Of a stretch of 64,000 nt of DNA, positions 1 to 9,013 are shown piece after piece. Origin of the DNA: Pseudoalteromonas citrea (GTDB taxonomy: Bacteria; Pseudomonadota; Gammaproteobacteria; Enterobacterales; Alteromonadaceae); NCBI RefSeq assembly GCF_000238375.3, contig NZ_AHBZ03000023.1, positions 1 through 64,000 on the forward strand. Direction: 5' to 3'. A model generated the notes under the pieces. That model was not told the origin of the DNA, made no database searches, and was given only the letters and a program-made list of their open reading frames with translations. The position numbers were made by a program, and so were the translations under genes. How positions within the stretch are numbered: the first letter of the stretch is position 1; every line of letters starts with the position of its first letter.

Positions 1-30
1 GCGCTTTGCTTTATCTCGCTAGGGCTGCGC

Positions 31-58
31 ATGTTACGCTTTCCTATTTTTTTGTCAA
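31..58 (-). promoter_or_regulatory. rrn-type promoter P2, reading off the left edge
   Basis: On the minus strand there is a perfect TTGACA (53-58), a 16-base spacer and TAACAT (31-36), followed by a GC-rich start region. It lies downstream of a second strong promoter at 167-194. Tandem strong promoters with GC-rich discriminators are typical of rRNA operons. No rRNA sequence is inside the window, so the target is inferred. Confidence 0.6.
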
Positions 59-166
59 CACTTAATTTTAAAAATTTTCTTAAGTGAAAAGCTAAACTAA
101 GTTTTACTTGACGCTAACTCGTTTCAATTTGCTTTTCAGCGTGTTGCTCCGTGTCAGTGGGGTCGC

Positions 167-194
167 ATTATAGGGAGATCCTTTTTTTGATCAA
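167..194 (-). promoter_or_regulatory. rrn-type promoter P1, reading off the left edge
   Basis: On the minus strand TTGATC (189-194) is separated by 16 bases from a perfect TATAAT (167-172). The discriminator that follows is GCGACCCC, the GC-rich kind found in stringently controlled stable-RNA promoters. The DNA just upstream (195-380) is very AT-rich and could hold an UP element and Fis sites. Bases 1-387 contain no convincing gene. Together with the second promoter and the neighbouring murI and trmA, this points to an rRNA operon left of the window. Confidence 0.65.
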
Positions 195-387
195 GCCTTT
201 TTTTGATCTTTTTGTTTGTTCGAATAAAAAACCAGCAAAACTCGCATTATTTGTTATTTTTGTTTATTTTTAATGCAGTATTCTTCGTTATTTACTGTTT
301 TATTATTGCGAAGTTTATATATATCGCTAATATAGCCACTCGTTTTGTTAAATTAATGTTTATCCCCTGTTTATTGGTAGATCAATT

Positions 388-855
388 ATGAAATCATCAG
401 ATCAAAAGCCTTTTATAATCACCATTGCACTTGCTGCTATTGGTTTTCTTATCTTGCAATTTGTATTTTCGAATATTGCATTAAGCACCCCTATCCTTTT
501 TGCCGCAGGTATTCTTGTAGGTGGTTTTGCTGTTATTTTTACTTCTGGCGAAGCACAAGAAGCCAAGCAAGAAGTAAAAACTAAAACTCTGTACGTGGGT
601 AACTTACCTTACAAAGCCAATGAAGGCGTTGTACGTGAACTCTTTTCTGAACAAGGACAAGTTTTTAGTGTGCGATTATTAAAGGATAAAAATACAGGTA
701 AGCGTCGCGGGTTTGGGTTTGTTGAAATGGCGGAACTCGATGCTGATAAAGCAATATCAGCTTTGAATGATCAAGAGTTTCAACAGCGCACCCTGAAAGT
801 AAGAGCCGCGAAACAAAAGCAATACGATAATGAGGAAGAAATTGCTAGTAGCTAA
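388..855 (+). CDS. Membrane-anchored RRM-domain RNA-binding protein
   Basis: 155 residues. The first 55 residues carry two hydrophobic segments (about 9-28 and 34-52), so the protein should sit in the inner membrane with its C-terminal domain in the cytoplasm. Residues about 66-145 form one RNA recognition motif: the RNP2 strand is LYVGNL and the RNP1 strand is RRGFGFVEM, both with the aromatic residues that stack on RNA bases. The tail is acidic. Free bacterial RRM proteins are usually about 90 residues, so the membrane part is an addition. The gene is convergent with murI and their 3' ends overlap by 11 bases. The RNA target is unknown. The shine-dalgarno match before this ATG is weak. Confidence 0.85.
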   Translation: MKSSDQKPFIITIALAAIGFLILQFVFSNIALSTPILFAAGILVGGFAVIFTSGEAQEAKQEVKTKTLYVGNLPYKANEGVVRELFSEQGQVFSVRLLKDKNTGKRRGFGFVEMAELDADKAISALNDQEFQQRTLKVRAAKQKQYDNEEEIASS

Positions 856-1651
856 TACTGTTAAGGCTAATTAACTTAATCTCTTGCTCAGTAAAGCTAA
901 TTTTATCAGGAGCCGTTGCATAAAACTGTAACGGCTTTTTTCTAGATAAGTCACGTTCACATAGAATCATTGTATATTTACCAGCTTGAGCTAGTAACGA
1001 CTGTACCCTTCTTGCTATCGCCTCGCCTGAATCAACCAATTTCACATCAGAGCTATAAAACTGTTCAAAATGGCGCTTTAATATAGGAAAGTGCGTACAT
1101 CCAAGTACAATAGTATCCACCTCAGGTGCAATCGCTATTCGGTGTAATTCTGTAACGACTTTGGCGTCTTCTACAAGTCTATTCCAGTAAAGTGCCTCAG
1201 CAAACGTCACTAAAGCTGTTGAATGATGAAGATCAACACGTAGCCCTTGAGCAAACTGCTCTATTAGGCTATGCGTATAGGCATTATTTGAAGTTGCTGG
1301 CGTTGCTAATAGAGCAATATGTTTAGTATCGCTCAGAGCCGCTGCTGGTTTAATAGCAGGCACAACCCCAACAATAGATATCCTCGTTAACTGTCGTGTG
1401 GCTTCCAGTGCAGATGTAGATGCGGTATTACAAGCAATAACAATAATGTCAACGTTGAGCTCTTGTTCATCAATATACTGCACTAACGCAGCTAAACGAG
1501 CACGGATCGTTTGTTCAGACTGCAAACCATAGGGTAACAGCGCATTGTCCATCACATAACTAAAGTGTGCACTCGGTATGCTTGCTTTTATATGCGCTAG
1601 TACGCTGGTTCCGCCAATCCCTGAATCAAATACGAGTATGTGTGGTGACAC
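845..1651 (-). CDS. murI: Glutamate racemase MurI
   Basis: 268 residues, normal length. The enzyme interconverts L- and D-glutamate in the cytoplasm and supplies D-glutamate for peptidoglycan. Visible motifs are FDSGIGG at the N-terminus and the two segments holding the catalytic cysteines, ACNTAST and LGCTHFPIL. The start is GTG at 1649-1651, supported by a GGAG ribosome site seven bases upstream. In E. coli murI lies between btuB and rrnB with trmA next to btuB. Here trmA and probable rrn promoters are also close, but btuB is absent. Confidence 0.95.
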   Translation of the reverse strand: MSPHILVFDSGIGGTSVLAHIKASIPSAHFSYVMDNALLPYGLQSEQTIRARLAALVQYIDEQELNVDIIVIACNTASTSALEATRQLTRISIVGVVPAIKPAAALSDTKHIALLATPATSNNAYTHSLIEQFAQGLRVDLHHSTALVTFAEALYWNRLVEDAKVVTELHRIAIAPEVDTIVLGCTHFPILKRHFEQFYSSDVKLVDSGEAIARRVQSLLAQAGKYTMILCERDLSRKKPLQFYATAPDKISFTEQEIKLISLNSISY

Positions 1652-1717
1652 GCTTGCGCTCCGCCGCTATCAATTAAGCGAAGTGTGCCACGCACGCAGC
1701 AGAAAATGAATCACTAA

Positions 1718-2818
1718 TTATTGAGTGCTGTCTTCTTGTTTATTTAATTGCCCAAAAAAGCCTTGCGCATAGTCTAAAAATTCATTAAGTCTTGATTGAC
1801 CTTGATTCATCCACTCTAAAATATCAGGTAACTGACTTTCTATACCAAATGCCTTGCCATTTTCATTGATACTCTCAAGTTGCTTATCAAGTGGTTGTAA
1901 TGCTTTTTCTAAATCTTTCAGAGGATTACTTTGCTGGTACTGACTAATAGCAGCAGTGGTCTTCGTTTGCCTAAGGTCCATTGTGAAGTTTGCTATTTGA
2001 TCGTTACCAATATTGAGCTCTTTTGCCTTTTCAAATGCATCATCATACTCACCACTGAAAAATGAATCACTGACATTGCGAATGTCCTTCATCATCTCAT
2101 TAATGGCTTTTTGCTCATCTGCATTTAAGTCGCCATTTACACTAATAGAGAAACTCACTTCTTGCTTATTTTCTTCTGCATAAGCAAAACCCTCGTTATC
2201 ACCTTCTTTGCTGTAGCTCGCCCCTTTGTTCTGCGAATAAGCATCACTGAACGAAATCACAACTTCATCACCTTCTGCAGTCGTGAAACTATAATCTGCT
2301 TGATTTGATAAACTCGCGTACTGTGCAGAACTGACCGACATTTTATCTGGTTGGGGTTCAAATAATGCTTTCTCAAATTCATCAAGTCCACTAAAGATCC
2401 CGTCTCTAGACTTCTCAATGCCTTCTTCAATCTCATTATTAAAAATGCTGCTCTCTTTGAGTGCACCGGTGGCTTCATCGATCCCCATTTGCACGCCCTT
2501 ACGAGCCTCACCTAACATACCTCTGAGCTCATCATCATCCTTGCCATCAGCCTTCGCTTTATTCACTGCTCCTTTCACAAAATCTAAAACATTTTTTACG
2601 ATAGATTCAAAATCAAACAGTGGCTTTTCTTTTTCTGGTTTTTTCTCAATACCCAATGCTTCCGCCAGTTTGTCATCTAAAAACTTTGCAGCCAATTTAC
2701 TTTTATCGCCTGAGTAAATGTCTGCATTATTTTGAATGGTCGGCATAAATGCTTTGTTATTGCCTGCTTTAAATGAATTAGCAGGGTTAAGTAATTGATT
2801 GAGTTGTCCTATTTTCAT
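1718..2818 (-). CDS. Hypothetical protein, acidic and helical
   Basis: 366 residues from the ATG at 2816-2818, chosen over an upstream in-frame start because GGAG lies seven bases before it. No signal peptide or membrane segment is visible. The sequence is rich in Asp, Glu, Lys and Ala with long amphipathic stretches, and the middle (about 165-270) looks beta-rich with Ser/Thr/Asp. The N-terminal style (MKIGQLNQLL followed by a disordered stretch) recalls widespread DUF5610-type proteins of Vibrio and Shewanella relatives, but I cannot confirm that. It is a single gene, divergent from trmA. I assign no function. Confidence 0.75.
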   Translation of the reverse strand: MKIGQLNQLLNPANSFKAGNNKAFMPTIQNNADIYSGDKSKLAAKFLDDKLAEALGIEKKPEKEKPLFDFESIVKNVLDFVKGAVNKAKADGKDDDELRGMLGEARKGVQMGIDEATGALKESSIFNNEIEEGIEKSRDGIFSGLDEFEKALFEPQPDKMSVSSAQYASLSNQADYSFTTAEGDEVVISFSDAYSQNKGASYSKEGDNEGFAYAEENKQEVSFSISVNGDLNADEQKAINEMMKDIRNVSDSFFSGEYDDAFEKAKELNIGNDQIANFTMDLRQTKTTAAISQYQQSNPLKDLEKALQPLDKQLESINENGKAFGIESQLPDILEWMNQGQSRLNEFLDYAQGFFGQLNKQEDSTQ

Positions 2819-3003
2819 AACGTGACTCCACACGGTGAGACAAGTAGGCTGAAAAGCCAACCGTAATGACTTCGTTATCGGCCAGTTTATATAAAGCTAA
2901 AGGCTTTTAGTATAGAAAATAAGCGGATTTTTTGCGATTCACTGGACAAATCAGTAACGACGCCTAAAATAGCGCGTCTCTATTTAGTAAGGTAATTCTG
3001 ATC

Positions 3004-4101
3004 ATGGCCGTCATAACAATTGATACTTCCACTTATGCCCAGCAGCTTGAAGAAAAGCAGCAACGCATTTCTAAACAATTCGCGCGTTTTGATGCACCTG
3101 AATTAGAAGTATACGACTCACCGAAAACACAGTATCGACAACGTGCTGAGTTTAGAGTTTGGCATGAAGGTGATGATTTATACCACATCATGTTTGATCA
3201 AGCGACAAAGCAGAAAATCCGTGTTGATCAATTTGACCCCGCAGCCCCACTTATCAGTGAATTAATGGCTGTCATGATGGATAAATTGCGCGACAATGAA
3301 ATACTACGTCGCAAGCTGTTTCAAATAGATTACCTATCTACACTTAGTGGCGAGATCCTTATTAGCCTACTTTACCACAAACCACTTGATGAACAGTGGC
3401 AAGCAGCAATGGAGACACTACGCTCTGAGTTAAAGCACACTTATAAAGTTGATTTTATTGGTCGAGCTAGAAAGCAAAAAGTCATTTTCGAACATGACTA
3501 CGTCACCGAACACTTAAACGTCAATGGGCAGACCTATATATATCAGCAAGTAGAAAATAGCTTTACCCAACCAAATGCCGTCGTAAATGAAAAAATGCTC
3601 ACTTGGGCACAGTCACTGTGCGCACCATTAGAAAACGATTTACTCGAGCTTTATTGTGGGAACGGAAATTTTTCCATTGCGCTAGCAGGCAGCTTTAATA
3701 AAGTGCTCGCCACAGAAATATCTAAACCGTCGGTTCATTCTGCACAATTTAATATTGCCGCGAATAAAGTAGACAATTTAGACATCTTACGCATGTCCAG
3801 CGAAGAGTTTACCCAAGCAATGAAAGGCGAACGGAGCTTTTCACGATTAAATGGCATTGACCTTAAAGAATATAATTGCCAAACAATTCTTGTTGATCCA
3901 CCCCGTGCCGGCATGGATGAATTAACCTGTCGCCTCGTCGCAAATTACGACAATGTTATCTATATCTCATGTAACCCAGACACGCTAGAACGTGATCTAG
4001 ACTTACTCTGCGAAACCCACAAAGTGTCTCGCATCGCTATTTTCGATCAGTTTCCGTACACCCACCATGTAGAGTCAGGTGTATTTTTACAGCGCAAGTA
4101 A
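3004..4101 (+). CDS. trmA: tRNA (uracil-5-)-methyltransferase TrmA
   Basis: 365 residues, full length for TrmA. It uses S-adenosylmethionine to make 5-methyluridine at position 54 of the tRNA T-loop. The SAM-binding segment [14 protein letters not shown], the motif VDPPRAGMD and the nucleophilic cysteine in [13 protein letters not shown] are all present, as is the C-terminal HVESGVFL with the general-base glutamate. There is no N-terminal TRAM domain or iron-sulfur cysteine cluster, which separates it from RlmC and RlmD. Promoter candidates must lie in the 185-base gap shared with the divergent hypothetical gene. Confidence 0.95.
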   Translation: MAVITIDTSTYAQQLEEKQQRISKQFARFDAPELEVYDSPKTQYRQRAEFRVWHEGDDLYHIMFDQATKQKIRVDQFDPAAPLISELMAVMMDKLRDNEILRRKLFQIDYLSTLSGEILISLLYHKPLDEQWQAAMETLRSELKHTYKVDFIGRARKQKVIFEHDYVTEHLNVNGQTYIYQQVENSFTQPNAVVNEKMLTWAQSLCAPLENDLLELYCGNGNFSIALAGSFNKVLATEISKPSVHSAQFNIAANKVDNLDILRMSSEEFTQAMKGERSFSRLNGIDLKEYNCQTILVDPPRAGMDELTCRLVANYDNVIYISCNPDTLERDLDLLCETHKVSRIAIFDQFPYTHHVESGVFLQRK

Positions 4102-4108
4102 CTCCTAT

Positions 4109-4558
4109 TTATCCCAGTGCTTTATTAAGTACTGGGAGTTGTTCTTCACTAAACACACGAATACCATTTTGCTCTAGAAGTTGAGCTGTCCAACCCATCC
4201 CCATCACTTTACGACCACTATGTGTCCCATCATAAATAGTATTTCTGCCACAAGATGGGCTCGACTCTTTCAACAAAGCAAACCGTATATTATTGGCTTG
4301 GCATTGTGCCAAAGCCAATTTGGCCCCACGTGCAAATTCAGCTGATACATCAACGCCATTACCCGTGACTATGCGCGATTCAACAATCTCAGCTGGCTCT
4401 CTAGGAATTGGTAACCCGCCAGCCACTTCAGGACAAAATGACACCACCCTTCGCTGCGCAATAAGCTGAGAGATTAATGGGTGCCTCAACGTCTGTGTCT
4501 TGCCATCGTATCGCACTGGCTGACCGAGCAAGCAACTCGACACAAGCACTTTATCCAA
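4109..4558 (-). CDS. DUF523 family protein
   Basis: 149 residues. The N-terminus VLVSSCLLGQPVRYDG, the central CPEVAGGLPIPREPAEI and the later KESSPSCGRNTIYDG are the conserved blocks of the DUF523 family, including the conserved cysteines. The function of this family is not established, and there is no signal peptide, so it should be cytosolic. The start is TTG (4556-4558), with AGGAG seven bases upstream. It is convergent with trmA, whose stop is seven bases away. It lies downstream of the dsbA-type genes on the same strand but behind a terminator, so it is probably transcribed separately. Confidence 0.85.
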   Translation of the reverse strand: MDKVLVSSCLLGQPVRYDGKTQTLRHPLISQLIAQRRVVSFCPEVAGGLPIPREPAEIVESRIVTGNGVDVSAEFARGAKLALAQCQANNIRFALLKESSPSCGRNTIYDGTHSGRKVMGMGWTAQLLEQNGIRVFSEEQLPVLNKALG

Positions 4559-4574
4559 ACTAACACTCCTAAAA

Positions 4575-4603
4575 CAAAAAGCCCCGCTTGTGCGAGGCTT
4601 TTT
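4575..4603 (-). terminator. Rho-independent terminator after the dsbA-type genes
   Basis: The hairpin GCCTCGC / GCGGGGC (one G-T pair) with an ACAA loop is followed by a run of T on the minus strand. It lies 16-45 bases past the stop of the second DsbA-type gene and separates it from the DUF523 gene. Confidence 0.85.
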
Positions 4604-4618
4604 CAGTCTAACAAAATC

Positions 4619-5248
4619 TTACTTAGCTGCAAGGTAATTGATCAGCTCACTAATTTGTTCTGGTGTTGTCGTTTTAGACTCACGCAAACGTAGCTTGTAC
4701 TTACCATTAACCACAAAAGTTGGCACGCCAGTTAAAGCACGTTTATCTTGCATTTGCTTTTGCATACGCGCCATTTTCGAAGCCTTAGTGCGAACAGAGA
4801 AGCTCTTATAAAGCTTATCAAATTTGTCGCCATCCACCCCTTGAGCAACAAAAATATCTTTCATATCAGCCAGTTCATTAATTTTACCGCGTGTGCCATG
4901 TAAATGCGTAAATATCGCGGTCACAATTTGATCTTTTTGTGGCAACACTTCTGCCGTAGCTAACGCATTACTCATGATTTTTTGTACTTTTTCATCACGA
5001 GTGCCGACAAAATCCACATGGCTTTTCTTAAACTTAACACCATCATCCAGTTTGGGCTTAACCTTTGCTATCAGCGGTTCAAATGCATTACAAGCCGGGC
5101 AATAAAATGAAAAGTACTCTGTCACTTCTGGCTTTTTCGTACCACGTTCAGAAATCACTTCGTAATGAACACCTTCTTCAAACACGGCTGCATTTGCCAA
5201 CAATGGCATCATCATTGCTACCGCAGCAGCTTTAATCACTTTTAACAT
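4619..5248 (-). CDS. Second DsbA-type thiol:disulfide oxidoreductase, CPAC active site
   Basis: About 209 residues from the ATG at 5246-5248, which has GGAG six bases upstream. A signal peptide (MLKVIKAAAVAMMMPLLANA) directs it to the periplasm. The thioredoxin-fold active site is FYCPACNAFEP and the cis-proline loop is GVPTFVVNGKY, so it should be redox active. The dipeptide between the cysteines is PA, where classic DsbA has PH, which is expected to shift the redox potential. It follows dsbA after a 15-base gap, and the two proteins are clear paralogues. It may serve particular substrates, for example some exported by the nearby type II system, but that is inference. Confidence 0.88.
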   Translation of the reverse strand: MLKVIKAAAVAMMMPLLANAAVFEEGVHYEVISERGTKKPEVTEYFSFYCPACNAFEPLIAKVKPKLDDGVKFKKSHVDFVGTRDEKVQKIMSNALATAEVLPQKDQIVTAIFTHLHGTRGKINELADMKDIFVAQGVDGDKFDKLYKSFSVRTKASKMARMQKQMQDKRALTGVPTFVVNGKYKLRLRESKTTTPEQISELINYLAAK

Positions 5249-5263
5249 TCTATACTCCAATCC

Positions 5264-5887
5264 TTATTTTTTAAGTAGGTACTTTACCAGCTCATTCAGT
5301 TCATCTTGGCTTTGTAATGCACTTACATTAATTTTATATTTATCATTCACAATAAAAGTCGGTACGCCTTTGAGCGCGCCAGCTTTTGAAAACTTTTCTT
5401 GCGCATCTTGCATAGCAGCTTCTTCGCTGATAATTGGCATAGTCGCCAGTGCAGCATCAAATTGTGTACCTGTGATGCCATTCACTTCTAGCAATGTTTT
5501 TAAATCAGCAATATTATCTAATGGTGCTTTTTTAACATGAATGCTATCAAATAACTTTGCCGCAATCTCATCACCTTTACCGACGCTTTTTGCGACAATA
5601 TAGGCATAACTCAAATTGCTTTGCACTTGCGCAGGTAAACCACCTAAAAAGTTCACATGACTTTTCTCAAACACAGCCCCCTCAGGTAAATTATCCGAAA
5701 GCGCTTTTGCTATTGGCTCAAATTTAAAACAATGAGGGCAATAAAAAGAGAAGAATTCAGTCACTTTAGATGACGAACTTTTCTCGGTAGTCAAAGTTTC
5801 GTAATGCTTACCATCTGTAAAGTCGGCTGCCATTGCAAATAATGGTAAACAAAATAACAATATGGATAGTTTTATCTTTTTTAACAT
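5264..5887 (-). CDS. dsbA: Periplasmic thiol:disulfide oxidoreductase DsbA
   Basis: 207 residues with a signal peptide (MLKKIKLSILLFCLPLFAMA). It carries the classic DsbA active site CPHC in FYCPHCFKFEP and the cis-proline loop GVPTFIVNDKY. DsbA donates disulfides to newly exported proteins and is reoxidised by DsbB. It lies 15 bases after srkA, the same srkA-dsbA order as in E. coli (yihE-dsbA), and 15 bases before a CPAC-type paralogue, so all three are probably one operon. Confidence 0.94.
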   Translation of the reverse strand: MLKKIKLSILLFCLPLFAMAADFTDGKHYETLTTEKSSSSKVTEFFSFYCPHCFKFEPIAKALSDNLPEGAVFEKSHVNFLGGLPAQVQSNLSYAYIVAKSVGKGDEIAAKLFDSIHVKKAPLDNIADLKTLLEVNGITGTQFDAALATMPIISEEAAMQDAQEKFSKAGALKGVPTFIVNDKYKINVSALQSQDELNELVKYLLKK

Positions 5888-5902
5888 CGGTCTCTCTCAA
5901 AT

Positions 5903-6877
5903 TTATGGAATTAGTTTCAAAGCGGGTTCATTTAATGCCGCATATTGTTCTTTTAATGCCAAGACCTGTTGCTCCCAGTATTTGTCTGTCGCAAACCACG
6001 AAAAGTTCCGGGGGAATGCAGGATCTTGCCATCTAGTAGCCAGCCAACCCATGTAATGTACCATTCTCATCGCTCGTAATGGTTCAATCAAGCCTAACTG
6101 GCGCTGGTCAAAGCTGTGAAATTCTTCATAGCCACATAACATGGTATCTAATTGCATGGCTTTTTCTTGCCTGTCACCATTGAGCATCATCCAAAGATCT
6201 TGAATGGCAGGCCCTTGCCGGCAATCATCTAAATCAACAAGCAATAATTTATCGTTTGACCACAAGATATTGCCAGCATGACAGTCTCCATGCAAACGTA
6301 TTTGTGCAGTATCGTAATACGCGTGTTCCGTTTTTTCTATCAGTTGATCTAAGATGGTCAAAAATGGTGTTTCCATATACTTCGAGAGTAACTGACTAGA
6401 CAAAATAGCCTCTCGCGCACGATGTAAATAATCCTGTGTATTAATGGTAGGCCGATGTGTAAATGTCTTATTACCTGCCACACTGTGTAAACGGCCAATA
6501 TAACGGCCGAGCATTTCGAGTTGGTCTAAATTATCCATTTCAAACTGTCGCCCCCCCACACTTGGGAACAAGGTAAAACGATAATCCTGATACTCAAACA
6601 AAGTTGCGCCATCACGCTGAACGGGCGCAACCACAGGCACCTCAGCCTCAATCAGACTCAGAGAAAATTGATGCTCTTCATGTATCTGTTCATCGCTCCA
6701 GCGCTGCGGGCGATAAAACTTCACCACATAACGACAATTGTCATCGGCTTTAAATTGATAAACGCGATTTTCATAACTATTAAGCGCTAACAGCCCGGAC
6801 TCTGGATAAATACCAATGCTCTCAATGGCGTCTAAAATTAAGTCTGGTGTTAAGTTGGCAAAGCTAAATTCACTCAT
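5903..6877 (-). CDS. srkA: Stress response kinase SrkA (YihE/RdoA family)
   Basis: 324 residues, full length. It is a cytoplasmic Ser/Thr protein kinase of the aminoglycoside-phosphotransferase fold, linked in E. coli to Cpx stress and protection from death pathways. The catalytic segment RLHGDCHAGNILW carries the Asp base and Asn, and LVDLDDC carries the metal-binding Asp. The N-terminus FANLTPDLILDAIES and the GLLALNSYENRVYQF segment match the family. It is first gene of the srkA-dsbA-dsbA2 group; the link to envelope disulfide stress fits its neighbours. Confidence 0.92.
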   Translation of the reverse strand: MSEFSFANLTPDLILDAIESIGIYPESGLLALNSYENRVYQFKADDNCRYVVKFYRPQRWSDEQIHEEHQFSLSLIEAEVPVVAPVQRDGATLFEYQDYRFTLFPSVGGRQFEMDNLDQLEMLGRYIGRLHSVAGNKTFTHRPTINTQDYLHRAREAILSSQLLSKYMETPFLTILDQLIEKTEHAYYDTAQIRLHGDCHAGNILWSNDKLLLVDLDDCRQGPAIQDLWMMLNGDRQEKAMQLDTMLCGYEEFHSFDQRQLGLIEPLRAMRMVHYMGWLATRWQDPAFPRNFSWFATDKYWEQQVLALKEQYAALNEPALKLIP

Positions 6878-6893
6878 ACTTCTCTCAAATATT

Positions 6894-6919
6894 AAAAAAG
6901 CGGGGTAAGCCCCGCTTTT
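6894..6919 (-). terminator. Rho-independent terminator after ccoG
   Basis: A perfect AAGCGGGG / CCCCGCTT stem with a TAAG loop is flanked by A and T runs, 25 bases past the ccoG stop. The flanking tracts allow it to work on both strands, but only ccoG is transcribed into it. It isolates ccoG from srkA. Confidence 0.85.
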
Positions 6920-6943
6920 ATCTTATCACTATAGTGTACTGAA

Positions 6944-8371
6944 TTACCGCCCCTTAAAGAAGTTTGTCTGCTGTGATAACTGCTGCTGAGGGTTATCTAC
7001 TGGCGCAATAACAAATTCAAACTCTGTCACCGGCTTTTTCAAATCATAAGGATCGATGATCACCGACAAAGGTAAATTCATAGAACGACCGGCTTCAACA
7101 TGTAACTCCAATTTACCAATGACCTCATAATTACTGAGCCCTTTTAACGACACCGAATATGTTTGTGCTACCTGTGCTTTATTAATAACTTTAAGGGTAT
7201 AGGTATTTTCTACCAGCCCGTCGTAATTAACGCGATATAGCTGGTTTCTATCTCTAATAATATCCAGCTCCATAGGTTTACGCATCGTAATGTTTGCGAC
7301 TAACGCGCCACATAACACCACCAAAATGAGTAAATAGCCTACCAGCTTGCCACGTACAGCTTTGGTTTTTTCAGATGATGTTTCGAGATTACGTTCCGTA
7401 GTATATGAGATAAGACCCGGTGCATAATTCATCTTTTCCATCACGCCATCACAAGCATCAATACATGCGCCGCAATTGATACATTCATATTGTAAGCCAT
7501 TGCGAATATCGATACCTGTTGGGCATACTTGAACGCATAGATTACAGTCAATACAATCTCCTAACTCCAATTCTTTAGGATCTTGTTTGCGAGAACGAGG
7601 GCCTCGAGACTCTCCGCGTTTCTCATCATAACTGACAGTAAAGGTATCTTTATCAAACATTGCAGATTGAAAACGTGAATACGGGCATATGTGTAAACAC
7701 ATGATCTCTCGCATCCAGCCGGCATTACCATAAGTACAGACAGTAAAGACAGCAATGCTCCATAGGGCATAACTACTAGCCGAGAGTGTTAACAGCTCAG
7801 GCAGTAGTGTACGAATAGGGGTAAAATAGCCTGCAAATGTGATCGCCGTGTACAATGAAAAGAGCACCCAGCAACTGTGTTTGGCCGTTTTTCGCCACAG
7901 TTTGTCAAAATTCATCTCGCGTTGATCAAGCTTTTTACGTTGATTTGCCTTGCCTTCGCACTTCTCTTCAAACCATATAAAAATAAACGTCCAAACTGTT
8001 TGTGGACAGGTATAGCCACACCATACTCGACCATAAAACGTGGTCACAAAAAACAGTGCAAATGCTGCAATCATTAAAATAAAAGCAAGAATAGTTAAGT
8101 CTTGTGGTAATAAAGTAAGGCCAAATATGTTGAACTGCTGCTCAAATAAATCAAACAAGACAGCTTGCTGCCCATGAAAATTGACCCATGGCAACAGCAT
8201 GAATGCCAACATACCAATAAACCCTATCCTCTGTCGTAGTAATTGGTGCAAACCTTTAACAGCACGAACATAAATACGATTACGAGGATTAAACCTGTCA
8301 GGTTGGAGGTTATCCGGTTTTTGTATCTTAACCTCACTAGGAATATTCTTTACTTTGATTTCATTGTCCAT
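6944..8371 (-). CDS. ccoG: Cytochrome c oxidase accessory protein CcoG (RdxA/FixG family)
   Basis: 475 residues, membrane bound. Several hydrophobic segments lie in the N-terminal half, including GFIGMLAFMLLPW, and one near residue 345. CGYTCPQTVW carries an early cysteine pair. Two 4Fe-4S ferredoxin motifs follow: CIDCNLCVQVCPTG and CINCGACIDACD. The C-terminal third is an Ig-like FixG domain exposed to the periplasm. The family helps supply copper to the cbb3 oxidase. No ccoNOPQ genes are in the window. It is a single gene with its own terminator. Confidence 0.92.
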   Translation of the reverse strand: MDNEIKVKNIPSEVKIQKPDNLQPDRFNPRNRIYVRAVKGLHQLLRQRIGFIGMLAFMLLPWVNFHGQQAVLFDLFEQQFNIFGLTLLPQDLTILAFILMIAAFALFFVTTFYGRVWCGYTCPQTVWTFIFIWFEEKCEGKANQRKKLDQREMNFDKLWRKTAKHSCWVLFSLYTAITFAGYFTPIRTLLPELLTLSASSYALWSIAVFTVCTYGNAGWMREIMCLHICPYSRFQSAMFDKDTFTVSYDEKRGESRGPRSRKQDPKELELGDCIDCNLCVQVCPTGIDIRNGLQYECINCGACIDACDGVMEKMNYAPGLISYTTERNLETSSEKTKAVRGKLVGYLLILVVLCGALVANITMRKPMELDIIRDRNQLYRVNYDGLVENTYTLKVINKAQVAQTYSVSLKGLSNYEVIGKLELHVEAGRSMNLPLSVIIDPYDLKKPVTEFEFVIAPVDNPQQQLSQQTNFFKGR

Positions 8372-8653
8372 CTCAGCTCCTTAAGCCGCTACGATCGACA
8401 GGCTACTTGCTACAGTGACCCTATTAATAATATGGATATTATAAGCAAGCTTAGTAAGTTATGGATATAAATTCACATAAGAATCACTAAACTAATCAGT
8501 AAAGCTGACCAAATATAGCGCTTTAGCCACCTATCCATAAACCTAAAGGCATTATTTTAATAAAGGAAATGTCTACTTCACTTGCTTTTAAAAGCAGCAT
8601 TTTATTACACTGGTACCCGTTGTAATGTTACCGAGATCAAAGTTGCCATCGTT

Positions 8654-9013
8654 ATGAAGAAATTTTTAATATTAGTCATTGTGATACTGGGCTTATTTAC
8701 CATTGATCACCCGATGATCAAAGAGCCCAGAGAGGCATTGCTAAATCAAGGGGTTGATATACTCAGTGAATCAAGCAAAGTGCAACGTAGCCCAGCAGCA
8801 AAACAAGCCAGAGATGTAATTAGTCGAACTATATCACTCAATGCAGAAGAGCAAAGCTATGTTGATGATGCATTGGCAACCGATGATAAACTCAGAGCAT
8901 TTCATTTACGCTACTGTAAAGAAAGTGATATGAACCTGTACCTGTATGGCCCGACGTTAATGCAAGTGTGTGACATAGCCACTGAAGCACTTCATCAAGC
9001 GAAGGGGATGTAA
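8654..9013 (+). CDS. Hypothetical small exported or membrane-anchored protein
   Basis: 119 residues from the ATG at 8654, preferred over an upstream in-frame TTG because the sequence then begins with a clean signal or anchor segment (MKKFLILVIVILGLFTI). The rest is soluble and helical with two cysteines (RYCKESDM and MQVCDIA) that could pair in the periplasm. I do not recognise the family. Its stop codon overlaps the start of the next small gene (TAATG), so the two are translationally coupled and probably act together. Confidence 0.65.
   Translation: MKKFLILVIVILGLFTIDHPMIKEPREALLNQGVDILSESSKVQRSPAAKQARDVISRTISLNAEEQSYVDDALATDDKLRAFHLRYCKESDMNLYLYGPTLMQVCDIATEALHQAKGM

Noticed and set aside
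203-391. Short plus-strand frame of 62 codons
   Set aside because: It lies in AT-rich promoter DNA, has no recognisable domain and overlaps the start of the RRM gene; composition fits chance.
2418-2717. Ser-rich 99-codon frame antisense to the hypothetical gene
   Set aside because: It is a shadow of a longer frame with a good ribosome site on the other strand.
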